A DNA stretch of 64,000 bases from an uncultured Sulfurovum sp. (GTDB lineage Bacteria; Campylobacterota; Campylobacteria; Campylobacterales; Sulfurovaceae). This document shows positions 28,101-35,955 of the stretch, one piece after another. The position numbers and the translations under genes were made by a program. The stretch covers positions 1 to 64,000 of the forward strand of contig CACVAS010000030.1 of assembly GCA_902727855.1 (NCBI GenBank), written 5' to 3'. Below the pieces are notes generated by a model. The model saw nothing but the letters and a program-made list of their open reading frames with translations. It was not told the DNA's origin and ran no database searches. The first letter of the stretch is position 1; every line of letters begins with the position of its first letter.

Positions 28101-28247
28101 AAATACTTCAAACCATTGGGCTTTATAGACCAATGCGCGTGCGGTTTGTGTACCATAGTCATTTTCTATAAACGTCGCTGCTCCGGCGATTACTGCAAAT
28201 AAAAACAACATTAAAACTGCCATTTTCATAGAAAAAATATACTTCAT
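25158..28247 (-). CDS. ccsBA: Fused ResB-CcsA cytochrome c synthetase (system II)
   Basis: A 1029-residue fusion that exports heme and attaches it to apocytochromes c outside the inner membrane. The N-terminal half is ResB/CcsB-like: helices near 10-90, a large periplasmic region, then a helix near 440. The C-terminal half is CcsA-like with many helices and the heme-handling WWD block WGRYWGWDAKETWA (about residue 930). Fused CcsBA is typical of Campylobacterota. ATG at 28247 has AAGGATTTTAGTA upstream and is preferred over 28271. It implies a c-type cytochrome-rich respiratory chain. Confidence 0.93.
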   Translation of the reverse strand: MKYIFSMKMAVLMLFLFAVIAGAATFIENDYGTQTARALVYKAQWFEVFLGYFVAILVYNIIKYKSYVNKFPIFLFHFSFIVVAIGAMMTRYVGYEGIMSIREGESSNIMVSDVKNILVDATKNGEHDSLEKELFFSTMTGNSFSESLSVDGKKVNIELLKYLPTAHEEVVSSPDGKKLLELKISTGQRGELYYFAKGETKDFGSFFVGYEVEPTTDKPTFLIKESKEGYTVDFPFILKTLNMNDKTSGELSSGHSPFTKRILYQFGSNAIVLKDVHEKAIIQIDSDDIKTQSGQAEYVQWRVSVGEESKVVTTRPRGGNVGELKRFSLDGVNINMRVGAKLIDVPFSIKLEDFKLQRYPGSNTPSSYSSDVVLIDKEQNITMPYKIYMNHILDHRNYRFFQSSYDPDEKGTVLSVNHDPGTWPTYIGYFIMIIGMIWALFTKNGRFMKLLKNTRKLQSVATGFAVIVLLALTPQHIEAASPEVSDETLKILQSYDLEHTKNFGTLVVQDHQGRMKPMDTVAHEVVAKITGRSALYAVEPTQMMLGMTMNPNFYQGVPMIKVGHKKIALDIGIDENTKFAKFSDFFSTTDGSYKIFDQVTASSKKKPLEKSQYDKELLKIDERVNVAFMAYQGSLLRIYPKPNDENNKWMAPMDAIKSFLPEDADHVKLSISAYFQMVAQATETGNWDNANLALRGIKKFQNKHGEAVIPSPTHIDLEIKYNKFGLFGKLVPLYLLLGLVLLLFAFINVLKPTFSMKWIMRIGWSIFIVGFIIHLIGLGIRWYISGHAPWSNAYESIVAIAAATVIAGIVVARNSPFALAGAALLAGITMGVAHMSFINPEITTLVPVLKSYWLMIHVATILAGDGFLGLGSILSLLVLILYILRPKENNENIDRSIKELTNLSEMGLIIGIFLLTIGNFLGGIWANESWGRYWGWDAKETWAAVTILVYAVVLHLRFVPALKSNFVYNVASTWSYFTVLMTYFGVNYYLSGLHSYAAGDPVPIPMWVYYGVAGLFVLSLLAARNRHLK

Positions 28248-28346
28248 TACTAAAATCCTTCTCGTTGACATATCTGTCGTAGTTACAGAGATTATAGCCG
28301 ATGTTTGCTAACCTAATGTTAATTGAAATATATTAGTAAAAATTAT

Positions 28347-28369
28347 AGCTTTAATGTTACATTAAAGCT
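28347..28369 (-). terminator. Terminator overlapping the end of the SUMF1-like gene
   Basis: An 11-bp stem AGCTTTAATGT / ACATTAAAGCT with a one-base centre. The right arm includes the last codons of the gene at 28362-29057. On the minus strand A/T-rich sequence follows. Confidence 0.5.
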
Positions 28370-29057
28370 CTATGACAAGTCTAAATCCTATAAAGTAATT
28401 CTTACCACCGCTTCCTAAATTGATACGCGAACTACAAGAACACTTACTAGCATCTGCATTAAAAGAACCTCCACGAAGCACCCTACCTTTGTCACTTGGC
28501 ACAGCGTACGCAGAACCATCTGTAGGTGTTTGTGTATAATCTTCAGCGTATCTGTCTAAACACCATTCCCAAATGTTTCCATGCATGTCATACAGTCCCC
28601 AAGCATTTGGTTTTTTTGTTCCTACATTATGGGTATGCCCTTTTGCGTTGGGTGCATACCAAGCATACGCTTCTAACTCATCTTCATCATCACCAAAACA
28701 GAATGTACCTTTACTCCCAGCACGACAAGCATACTCCCACTCAGCTTCTGTAGGTAACCTATATTTCTTACCCTCACGTTCACTTTTCCAGTTTGCATAT
28801 GCGATGGCATCTGTCCAACGTACCCGACGTACAGGTACATCAAACCCTAAGTGCTCATACTTCTCTTCAGGTACCAGTGCACCCGTAGCTTGAGCAAATA
28901 ACATATAGTCCTCTACTGTCACCAAGTACTTAGACATCGCAATGTCATAGTCTATACTCACCACGTGGCGAGGTTTTTCTTTTGCAGGTGCATTCTCATC
29001 ATCTGTTCCCATGTAGAAGGTTCCACGTGGGAGTTTTATAAAATTATTTTCACTCAT
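28362..29057 (-). CDS. SUMF1/formylglycine-generating-enzyme-like protein
   Basis: A 231-residue single-domain protein of the FGE-sulfatase fold: LPRGTFYMGTDDENAPAKEK, then YRLPTEAEWEYACRAG, DMHGNIWEWCLDRY and RVLRGGSFNADASKCSCS. In true formylglycine-generating enzymes two Cys follow GGS. Here the first position is Ala and only the second Cys remains, so sulfatase activation is doubtful. Such domains also serve as substrate- or ligand-binding modules. GGGAAATAG precedes the ATG, and it starts directly after the DUF6166 gene stop, forming a two-gene operon. Confidence 0.8.
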   Translation of the reverse strand: MSENNFIKLPRGTFYMGTDDENAPAKEKPRHVVSIDYDIAMSKYLVTVEDYMLFAQATGALVPEEKYEHLGFDVPVRRVRWTDAIAYANWKSEREGKKYRLPTEAEWEYACRAGSKGTFCFGDDEDELEAYAWYAPNAKGHTHNVGTKKPNAWGLYDMHGNIWEWCLDRYAEDYTQTPTDGSAYAVPSDKGRVLRGGSFNADASKCSCSSRINLGSGGKNYFIGFRLVIEL

Positions 29058-30524
29058 CTATTTCCCATCTTTATTTTTATCTTCTAGTTGTTTCTTGGTA
29101 AATTCAATATTGGTTTCAAATACTTCAAACAATTTAAACTTAGCTTTAAACGTATCTAAGAATGCACTTTTACTAATATTCTTATTATCCAAGTTTATTT
29201 CTTTTAAACTTTCTAAAAGTACTAGGTTATTTTTGGTTATTATTTCTGGATTCACTCCAGCTTCTACTAGTATTCGTTTAGTTTCACTTATAATTTTATC
29301 TTGAACTATTAATTGCTGTTGATTTACATTTAACGTAGCTGACTTTAATACTAATTGACTTTCCATATGACTACATTCAGCATGTAATTTTTGTAAAGCT
29401 ACTTGCATTTGTAATTTTTGCTCTAAACTCACACCACTAGCTACTATAGGTGCAGATATGTACATTTTCAATGCATTAGCAATTTTTTCTAATGCTTCAT
29501 CTTTATTCTTAGGTTCAACAGAAAGTATTGTATCTGCACCCTTTTTTCGTATATTTACATCCGTTTCTATACATAAATCATGTAAAAATTCTTCAAAATA
29601 AAGCATATATGGTTTTAAAATACTTTGATACTCTTCTGGCAAATTAAATATTGCTTCAAATCTATTACTATCTACTGTTTTAAAAAAAACATCTTCTACT
29701 TTATCCCTTAAATTAGCGATAATCTCTTTAGCAATTACTTTTAAATCTTTATCATTGTTACTATTAATACTATAAGTGAATTCTAAAAATAGCCAATTAC
29801 CATCAGCATCATTGGATGTAACTTCACATTGAATAGAATTTTCTAAAAATAGATGAAAGTTATTAAACAGTTTTATAGGATTTATATCATCTTTATAGTC
29901 TAATACATTAATCTTAAACCAAAAGTCCATTTTTAACATATCTTCTCTTCTTGAAATATGTGCAAAAGTTATATTGTCAGTTATTCTAGCTTCTTCATCA
30001 TTAAAATCTACTGGATCAATAAAATCAAATTTAATACTAGTAGGTAAATCTTTAATTTTTAAATGAAAGATTTCAGAGAAATTACAATAAACTCCAATTT
30101 CTTTTTCTGACTTATCCATATTATATTCCTGAGAACAATTTAAATGTGATCCTAATTTCTTATTATTCAAGAACATAAAATTATTAACTATTCTAAACAT
30201 AGGTGGTAAAAATGGGTTATTCATAAATGCATTCTTACTATTTAGCCAGTTTAAAATTATTTTATCTTCAATTATCCATTCACTTGTTTCCATTATCTCT
30301 ATATACTCTTTTGCAAAACTTTCATAATACTCTAAAACTACTTTTTCATTTGTCAATATTCTTGCTAATATAGCTAATGCTAACTGCTTTGGTCCACTCC
30401 CATTATACCCCCACTCAAATCCCATAGGAGAATGTACTTTTAAATCAAGCCTTAAATCTAACGGTATATCAGCATATGTGACAAATGCACCATTTTTAGT
30501 TCTCATACCTTTAAAAGTTCCCAT
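29058..30524 (-). CDS. DUF6166-like protein with C-terminal coiled coil
   Basis: A 488-residue cytoplasmic protein. The N-terminal 75 residues (LDLKVHSPMGFEWGYNGSGP, then KQLALAILARILTNEK) match my recollection of DUF6166, a domain of unknown function. Residues about 90-350 match nothing I know. Residues about 365-480 are helical and Lys/Glu/Gln-rich, probably coiled coil. GGAGAAATAAT precedes the ATG. It is more AT-rich than its neighbours polA and ccsBA, which may indicate transfer. It is coupled to the SUMF1-like gene. Confidence 0.6.
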   Translation of the reverse strand: MGTFKGMRTKNGAFVTYADIPLDLRLDLKVHSPMGFEWGYNGSGPKQLALAILARILTNEKVVLEYYESFAKEYIEIMETSEWIIEDKIILNWLNSKNAFMNNPFLPPMFRIVNNFMFLNNKKLGSHLNCSQEYNMDKSEKEIGVYCNFSEIFHLKIKDLPTSIKFDFIDPVDFNDEEARITDNITFAHISRREDMLKMDFWFKINVLDYKDDINPIKLFNNFHLFLENSIQCEVTSNDADGNWLFLEFTYSINSNNDKDLKVIAKEIIANLRDKVEDVFFKTVDSNRFEAIFNLPEEYQSILKPYMLYFEEFLHDLCIETDVNIRKKGADTILSVEPKNKDEALEKIANALKMYISAPIVASGVSLEQKLQMQVALQKLHAECSHMESQLVLKSATLNVNQQQLIVQDKIISETKRILVEAGVNPEIITKNNLVLLESLKEINLDNKNISKSAFLDTFKAKFKLFEVFETNIEFTKKQLEDKNKDGK

Positions 30525-30554
30525 ATTATTTCTCCATTATTAATACTTCAAGAG

Positions 30555-33248
30555 TTACTTCAACTCCCCCCAGCTATCGCCAACACTCACAGAACATTCC
30601 AGTGGCACTTCAAGTTCAAATATATTTTCCATGCTGTATACAAAACGTTTGGTTAGCTCTTCTACTTTTTCTTCTTTTATTTCAAAGATAAGTTCATCGT
30701 GGATTTGTAGGAGCATAAAGGCATCCATTTTTTCCTCACGTATCATGGAGTCTATTTCATTCATAGAAAGTTTCATGAGGTCAGCGGCACTTCCTTGAAA
30801 AACAGTATTGACTGACTCACGTTGGTAAGCTGCTTTTTGCATGCCATTGGCTGACTCGTAGTCAAATATACGTCTTCTTTTGAGTATGGTCTCTACATAG
30901 CCGTCTATTTTCATGCGTTCTTGTATACCTTCTAAAAAGTGTTTTACAGTTGGAAATGATGCAAAGTAGTTTGTAATAATCTCTTTTGCTTCACTTGAAG
31001 CAATGCCCAGTTCATCTGAGAGTTTTTTAGGTCCCATACCATAGAGTAGACCAAAGTTTACAGATTTTGCAAAGCTTCTTTTCTCCTTTGCTTCTTCTTC
31101 GCCAAATAGTATGGTTGAAGTTGCTAAGTGAATATCTACCCCATCATTAAATGCTTTAAGAAGTGCCGCATCTTGAGAAAAGTGTGCAAGTAAACGCAAC
31201 TCTATTTGAGAGTAGTCAATACTTACTAACTTATAGCCCTCTTTGGCGACAAATGCTTCACGTACAGAACGACCCAACTTGGAACGTACAGGTATGTTTT
31301 GTAAGTTAGGGTCACGAGAGCTTAAACGACCTGTTGCAGTCCCCGTTTGACCAAAAGAGGTATAGATACGAGAATCTTCATCTGCTTGAGAAAGTTTTAA
31401 CAATGGTTCAACATACGTAGAGAGTATCTTTTGGTACTCACGGTACTGAAGTATTTTAGCAATGACCTCATGCTCATCTATGAGAGAATTTAAGACCGAC
31501 TCATTGGTACTATAACCAGTTTTTGTTTTCTTACCACCTTTAAGCCCTATGTGTTGAAAGAGTACATCGCCTAATTGTTTAGGTGACTTAATGTTAAACT
31601 CAGAACCTGCCAAAGTATGTATCTCTTTGGTTAATACCACTAAGTCTTCACTCAACGTTTTTTGCAGTGTGGTAAGTTTTTCGGGGTTTATCTTTATACC
31701 CAAACGCTCCATACGCAAGAGTACGTTCATAAAAGGATACTCTACATTTTTAGCCTCTTTGAGTAGATGCGTCAGTGAAGAGAGCTCCATTTTTTTCTTT
31801 ATAGCCCCGTAAAGCATAAATGTCATCCATGCATCTTCTGCAGCGTAAAAAGTGGCATCTGGTATGGCAACGCCAGAGAAGTCTTCACCTTTTTTAACTA
31901 CCTCTTTAAAAGGTTTCATCTCATACTTAAAATATTGTTTGGCTAAAGTATCTAACCCTACTTTTGAGCCAGGGTTAGTAAGCCATGCCATAATCATCGT
32001 ATCGGCATAAGGGATGGTTGCTTCCATGTCGTGCTGGTTGGACAAGAGTGAAAAGTCAAACTTTAAGTTTTGCCCCACGATGTTATGTGTCATAAGCTTT
32101 TTGAGTGCACTTAATGCATCTTCTAAACTCACTTGTTCCTCTACACCTAAGTAGTTGTGCCCTACTGGCACATAGTATGCTTTGTCTCTTTGAAAACAAA
32201 ACGAGAAACCAACCATTTTAGCTACTTTGGTGTCTAAGCCTGTCGTTTCTGTGTCAAAAGCAACTGTGGCATCTTTGTCTATGGTATCTAAGACTGCATC
32301 TAACTTCTCTTTAGTCTCTAGGGTAATTGCCTCAAAAGTAAAGGCAGGCTTTGTTGGCTCAACATACTTAGGTGTACAGTCTACCTCTTCCATGCCTACC
32401 ATCGCTTTACGTATGGCTTGTTTCATTTCGTACTGTTCAAACTCTTCAAGTAAACAAGAGAGATAGTTTTTGTCTTCAAAGACAAAACTCTCTACGTCCA
32501 TGTCTTTAAACACATCTGTTCTCATACTCACCAAGTCACGTGACAAAAACGCACTCTCTTTGCTCTCTAGCAGTAACTTTTGTATACGTGCTGTACCACA
32601 GTTCTCTAAGTCATCATAAATGGCTTCAAGTGTATGGTACTGGTTTATGAGTTTAGAGGCTCCTACCTTACCTATGCCTTTGACACCGGGGACATTGTCA
32701 GAACTGTCTCCTAAAATGGCTTGAAAATTTATGAAATCTTTTGGGTGTACACCAAATTTGTCTATACAGGTTTGCTCATTGACGACCTCTTTTTTTACAG
32801 AGTCGTACATTTCTACTTTACCATCTTCTATCATTTGGTACAAATCTTTATCGTGAGAGACGATGCGTACTTTCATGCCTTTTTCTTTGGCAAACTTTGT
32901 CACTGTTGTAATGACATCATCTGCTTCAAAACCTTCACGCATCAAGTTTGCAAACCCCATTTGTGCTATCCAGTCTATGGCGACGGGTAGTTGTCTTATT
33001 AAGTCATCTGGTGCTGCGTCACGGTTGGCTTTGTACTCTGGGTAGATGTCATTTCTAAATGTTTTTCCTTTTGCATCTAATGCAAATACTAAGTAGTCTG
33101 TACTATGGTCACGGTGCAAAGAGTCTACAAGATTTACAAAACCTGTCAAAAGCCCTGTAGGAAACCCATCTGTATTACGTAAAGGAGGAAGTGCAAAATA
33201 AGAGCGAAAGAAGAAGCCAAAAGTGTCTATGATTGTGATAGTTTTCAA
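30555..33248 (-). CDS. polA: DNA polymerase I
   Basis: An 897-residue polymerase for repair and Okazaki-fragment processing. The N-terminal 5'-3' exonuclease domain spans about 1-290 (LRNTDGFPTGLLTGFVNL, AILGDSSDNVPGVKGIGKVG). The 3'-5' exonuclease keeps its catalytic acids (AFDTETTGLDT, about residue 330), so proofreading should be active. The polymerase domain has SIDYSQIELRLLAHFSQDAA, FGLLYGMGP and QIHDELIFEI. The predicted start is TTG at 33248, with AGG about ten bases upstream. The start is supported because the first residues KTITIIDTFGFFFRSYFALP are conserved. Confidence 0.96.
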   Translation of the reverse strand: MKTITIIDTFGFFFRSYFALPPLRNTDGFPTGLLTGFVNLVDSLHRDHSTDYLVFALDAKGKTFRNDIYPEYKANRDAAPDDLIRQLPVAIDWIAQMGFANLMREGFEADDVITTVTKFAKEKGMKVRIVSHDKDLYQMIEDGKVEMYDSVKKEVVNEQTCIDKFGVHPKDFINFQAILGDSSDNVPGVKGIGKVGASKLINQYHTLEAIYDDLENCGTARIQKLLLESKESAFLSRDLVSMRTDVFKDMDVESFVFEDKNYLSCLLEEFEQYEMKQAIRKAMVGMEEVDCTPKYVEPTKPAFTFEAITLETKEKLDAVLDTIDKDATVAFDTETTGLDTKVAKMVGFSFCFQRDKAYYVPVGHNYLGVEEQVSLEDALSALKKLMTHNIVGQNLKFDFSLLSNQHDMEATIPYADTMIMAWLTNPGSKVGLDTLAKQYFKYEMKPFKEVVKKGEDFSGVAIPDATFYAAEDAWMTFMLYGAIKKKMELSSLTHLLKEAKNVEYPFMNVLLRMERLGIKINPEKLTTLQKTLSEDLVVLTKEIHTLAGSEFNIKSPKQLGDVLFQHIGLKGGKKTKTGYSTNESVLNSLIDEHEVIAKILQYREYQKILSTYVEPLLKLSQADEDSRIYTSFGQTGTATGRLSSRDPNLQNIPVRSKLGRSVREAFVAKEGYKLVSIDYSQIELRLLAHFSQDAALLKAFNDGVDIHLATSTILFGEEEAKEKRSFAKSVNFGLLYGMGPKKLSDELGIASSEAKEIITNYFASFPTVKHFLEGIQERMKIDGYVETILKRRRIFDYESANGMQKAAYQRESVNTVFQGSAADLMKLSMNEIDSMIREEKMDAFMLLQIHDELIFEIKEEKVEELTKRFVYSMENIFELEVPLECSVSVGDSWGELK

Positions 33249-33330
33249 AGTAAGGAACCTGATTTTTTATTTATTTTAACCAAATGTTTGTTAGAGGTGA
33301 ATGCTAGTGAGTGAAAGAAGTATATTAACT

Positions 33331-33696
33331 TTAACCCGTAACACATTTCATCAGTTTCTTGTCAAAACTCTTTACTTCGTATTTGTGAGCCAAAGCACAA
33401 AGATAGCAATCAACAAAATCAAGGTTTTTACTCTCATATATTTGAAGAGCTTTAAGTAAAGTATCTTTAGGCTCATACATAGATAGATTTTGCATGTTTA
33501 TAAAACTAGTAAGAGATTTAACTATAACTTCCTTTGGCACACTATAGACACCACGAAGTACATATATCACTTCTGACACTACTTCATTTAAAACCAAACA
33601 AGCATTTGTATCTATAATCTTTTTTGCTTCTAGGTACATTTCATGATTATCATCTAGTAAGTACCTCAATATATAGTTTGTGTCAAGAACTATCAT
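33331..33696 (-). CDS. PIN-domain toxin
   Basis: A 121-residue PIN RNase. Acidic residues are in place: MIVLDTNYILRYLL at the N-terminus, a central Glu (NEVVSEVIYVLRG), and KNLDFVDCYLCALAHKYEV with SFDKKL near the C-terminus. It should cut RNA when freed from its antitoxin. Its ATG overlaps the antitoxin stop as ATGA, the usual arrangement for VapBC-type pairs. Confidence 0.85.
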   Translation of the reverse strand: MIVLDTNYILRYLLDDNHEMYLEAKKIIDTNACLVLNEVVSEVIYVLRGVYSVPKEVIVKSLTSFINMQNLSMYEPKDTLLKALQIYESKNLDFVDCYLCALAHKYEVKSFDKKLMKCVTG

Positions 33697-33971
33697 TTAC
33701 GGTATTTCTCCAACACATGTCTTTGCCATGCATCTTCTTCTTTTTCTATAAGGTCAAGATTGGCATAACTATGAAGTGAACCAGCAGGATCTTCTTTAGC
33801 TTCTTCCTCTTCTAGCATTTTTGCAAACTTTTCCTCCACAAAAGCGGCATATTTGCCATCTATGAAATACCCCTTAATCTTATTTCTCTTCTTATCTATC
33901 ACTTCTATAATATCAAAATCATTTAACTTATGTAGATTTCTTTGAATCTCAGATACGGAAACTTGTTGCAT
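33693..33971 (-). CDS. Antitoxin of the PIN toxin
   Basis: A 92-residue protein with a Phd/YefM-like or AbrB-like N-terminal DNA-binding part (MQQVSVSEIQRNLHKLNDF) and an acidic, helical tail that should wrap the toxin. ATG at 33971 has AGGAAA just upstream and is preferred over the longer frame to 34028, which would run through the promoter. As usual for these pairs it lies first and probably represses its own operon. Confidence 0.75.
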   Translation of the reverse strand: MQQVSVSEIQRNLHKLNDFDIIEVIDKKRNKIKGYFIDGKYAAFVEEKFAKMLEEEEAKEDPAGSLHSYANLDLIEKEEDAWQRHVLEKYRK

Positions 33972-33979
33972 AGTTTTCC

Positions 33980-34005
33980 TTTCATATATGTTTTCATATA
34001 TTATA
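33980..34005 (-). promoter_or_regulatory. Promoter and candidate operator of the PIN toxin-antitoxin operon
   Basis: TATAAT on the minus strand (complement of ATTATA at 34000-34005) is followed by two copies of TTTCATATAT at 33980-33989 and 33992-34001, 12 bases apart start to start. Repeats placed between the -10 box and the ribosome binding site are where an autoregulating antitoxin would bind. Confidence 0.45.
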
Positions 34006-34037
34006 ATGAGATATCTTAGGAAAGTCAATAAATTGTA

Positions 34038-35915
34038 TTACTCCCCAAACAAATAAATCAAATTAGGAAACATAACAATAATCCCCAAAGCCATCAACTG
34101 TAGCAAGATAAAGGGTACTACACCTTTATAGATTGCTCCTGTACTCACCTTGTCTCCAGCTGCACCTTTTAAATAAAAGAGAGCAAAGCCAAACGGTGGG
34201 GTGAGGAAGCTTGCTTGTAGGTTCATGGCTATGAGAATGGCAAACCAAATGGGGTCAATACCTAGTAGTGCTACGATGGGTACAAGTATGGGTACTACGA
34301 CAAAGGCTATCTCTATAAAGTCTATGAAGAAACCTAGTATAAATATCACTACCATAGCTATGAGTATAAATGTCCATTTGTCTTGCATGTCTCCTGTAAA
34401 GAAGTCTATAGCCATGTCACCACCACCTAGCTCTCCAAATACCAGCGAAAAAGCCGTGGCACCTATGAGTATCATAAATATCATGGCGGTAAGTTTCACT
34501 GTTTCTATAGCAGCGTAACGTAGCATGGAAAAAGAGAATGTCTTTTTAGTCAAAGCCAATACCACTGCACCAAGCACACCAATAGCAGCCGACTCAGAAG
34601 GTGAGGCAATACCTGCAAAGATGCTCCCAAGCACCACCGCAATAAGAAGTAGCGGTGGGATGATTTCCTTGATAGCATCTTTGACTATGTCACCATAGGG
34701 CTCATCTGAGACTATAGCAGGTGCTAGATCTTTATTGAGATACGAAACCACTAAAATGTAGAGGATGTAAAGACCTATAAGTAAAAGTCCAGGCACAACT
34801 GCGGCTCGAAACAAGTCACCCACACTTAAATGCATCTGGTCACCAAGTATGATGAGCACGATAGACGGAGGTATAAGCTGTCCAAGCGTACCAGAAGCTG
34901 AGATGCTTCCACTGGCTAACGCTGGGCTATAGTTGTGCTTTAACATGAGCGGTAAGGCTATGAGGCTCATCATCACCACCGATGCCCCTACTATACCTGT
35001 ACTTGCAGCAAGTATGGCTCCTACAAGTACCACTGAAATCGCTAAACCCCCACGCACTGCACCAAAAAGTTTACCCATAGAAAGCAGTAACCCCTCTGCC
35101 ATTTTAGACTTTTCAAGTATGAGCCCCATAAAGATAAAAAGTGGCACAGCCATCAGTGTAACATTGCCCATAATGCCATATGTTCTGTAAGGAAGCATCT
35201 CTAACACATGTAACCCTACTTCATCGGTGATGAGTGCAAAAAAGAGCGCTACGCCTGCAAAAACAAATGCCACTTGAAAGCCAAGCATCAGTAAAAACAA
35301 CGCCAAAGCAAACATAAGAAAGACTGGGTCAATCCAAAATGCCATACGGTTAAACCATGCAAGATACACGAGTGTAGCTACAAGAGCGACACCTACGAGT
35401 ACTTTAAACAATAACGTTTTATTATTTAGTCTATCATAGGCTTTTAGTATCTCAGAAATGGCTTGAAGTACGAGTAGTACAAAACCAACAACCAGCATAC
35501 CTTTTATCACCCAACGGTGACTAAGTCCTCCAGGGTCAGATGAAACTTCATTTTGTACAAATGACTGTAGTGTCATAGCTAGTGCATCGGTTAAAAACAG
35601 TAGTGAAAAAGGAATGACGAGTAACAACATAGAGCATATCTGCACTACAGCACGTGTGTCAGGGTTATAGCGTTCAAAAAATATGTCAACCCTTACATGT
35701 TTGTCGTGCTTAAGTGCATAGGTCAATCCAAGTAAAAATACCATATCAAACAAATGCCACTCTATCTCTTGTAAAGCTATGGAACCAGATGAAAATAGGT
35801 ACCGCATACCTGCATCATAAGCAACTAAAAGAGAGAGTATCACTACAAACACAGATGCTAGGTAGCCTGAGTATTTACTTATGTTGTCTAGGTGGTAGGA
35901 GAGTTTTAAAAACAT
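34038..35915 (-). CDS. Fused TRAP transporter permease (DctQ-DctM)
   Basis: A 625-residue membrane protein. Residues about 1-165 form a DctQ-like four-helix small subunit (EIEWHLFDMVFLLGLTYALK and HVRVDIFFE). About 190-625 form the DctM large permease of the IT superfamily (TLMAVPLFIFMGLILEKSKM, SGTLGQLIPPSIVLIILG, ASPSESAAIGVLGA). TRAP systems import organic acids with an ion gradient and a periplasmic DctP binding protein. No dctP lies next to it. There is no clear ribosome binding site before the ATG. Confidence 0.9.
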   Translation of the reverse strand: MFLKLSYHLDNISKYSGYLASVFVVILSLLVAYDAGMRYLFSSGSIALQEIEWHLFDMVFLLGLTYALKHDKHVRVDIFFERYNPDTRAVVQICSMLLLVIPFSLLFLTDALAMTLQSFVQNEVSSDPGGLSHRWVIKGMLVVGFVLLVLQAISEILKAYDRLNNKTLLFKVLVGVALVATLVYLAWFNRMAFWIDPVFLMFALALFLLMLGFQVAFVFAGVALFFALITDEVGLHVLEMLPYRTYGIMGNVTLMAVPLFIFMGLILEKSKMAEGLLLSMGKLFGAVRGGLAISVVLVGAILAASTGIVGASVVMMSLIALPLMLKHNYSPALASGSISASGTLGQLIPPSIVLIILGDQMHLSVGDLFRAAVVPGLLLIGLYILYILVVSYLNKDLAPAIVSDEPYGDIVKDAIKEIIPPLLLIAVVLGSIFAGIASPSESAAIGVLGAVVLALTKKTFSFSMLRYAAIETVKLTAMIFMILIGATAFSLVFGELGGGDMAIDFFTGDMQDKWTFILIAMVVIFILGFFIDFIEIAFVVVPILVPIVALLGIDPIWFAILIAMNLQASFLTPPFGFALFYLKGAAGDKVSTGAIYKGVVPFILLQLMALGIIVMFPNLIYLFGE

Positions 35916-35955
35916 TTATTATTACTAATAATAATCATAAATTTCAGTGTACATA

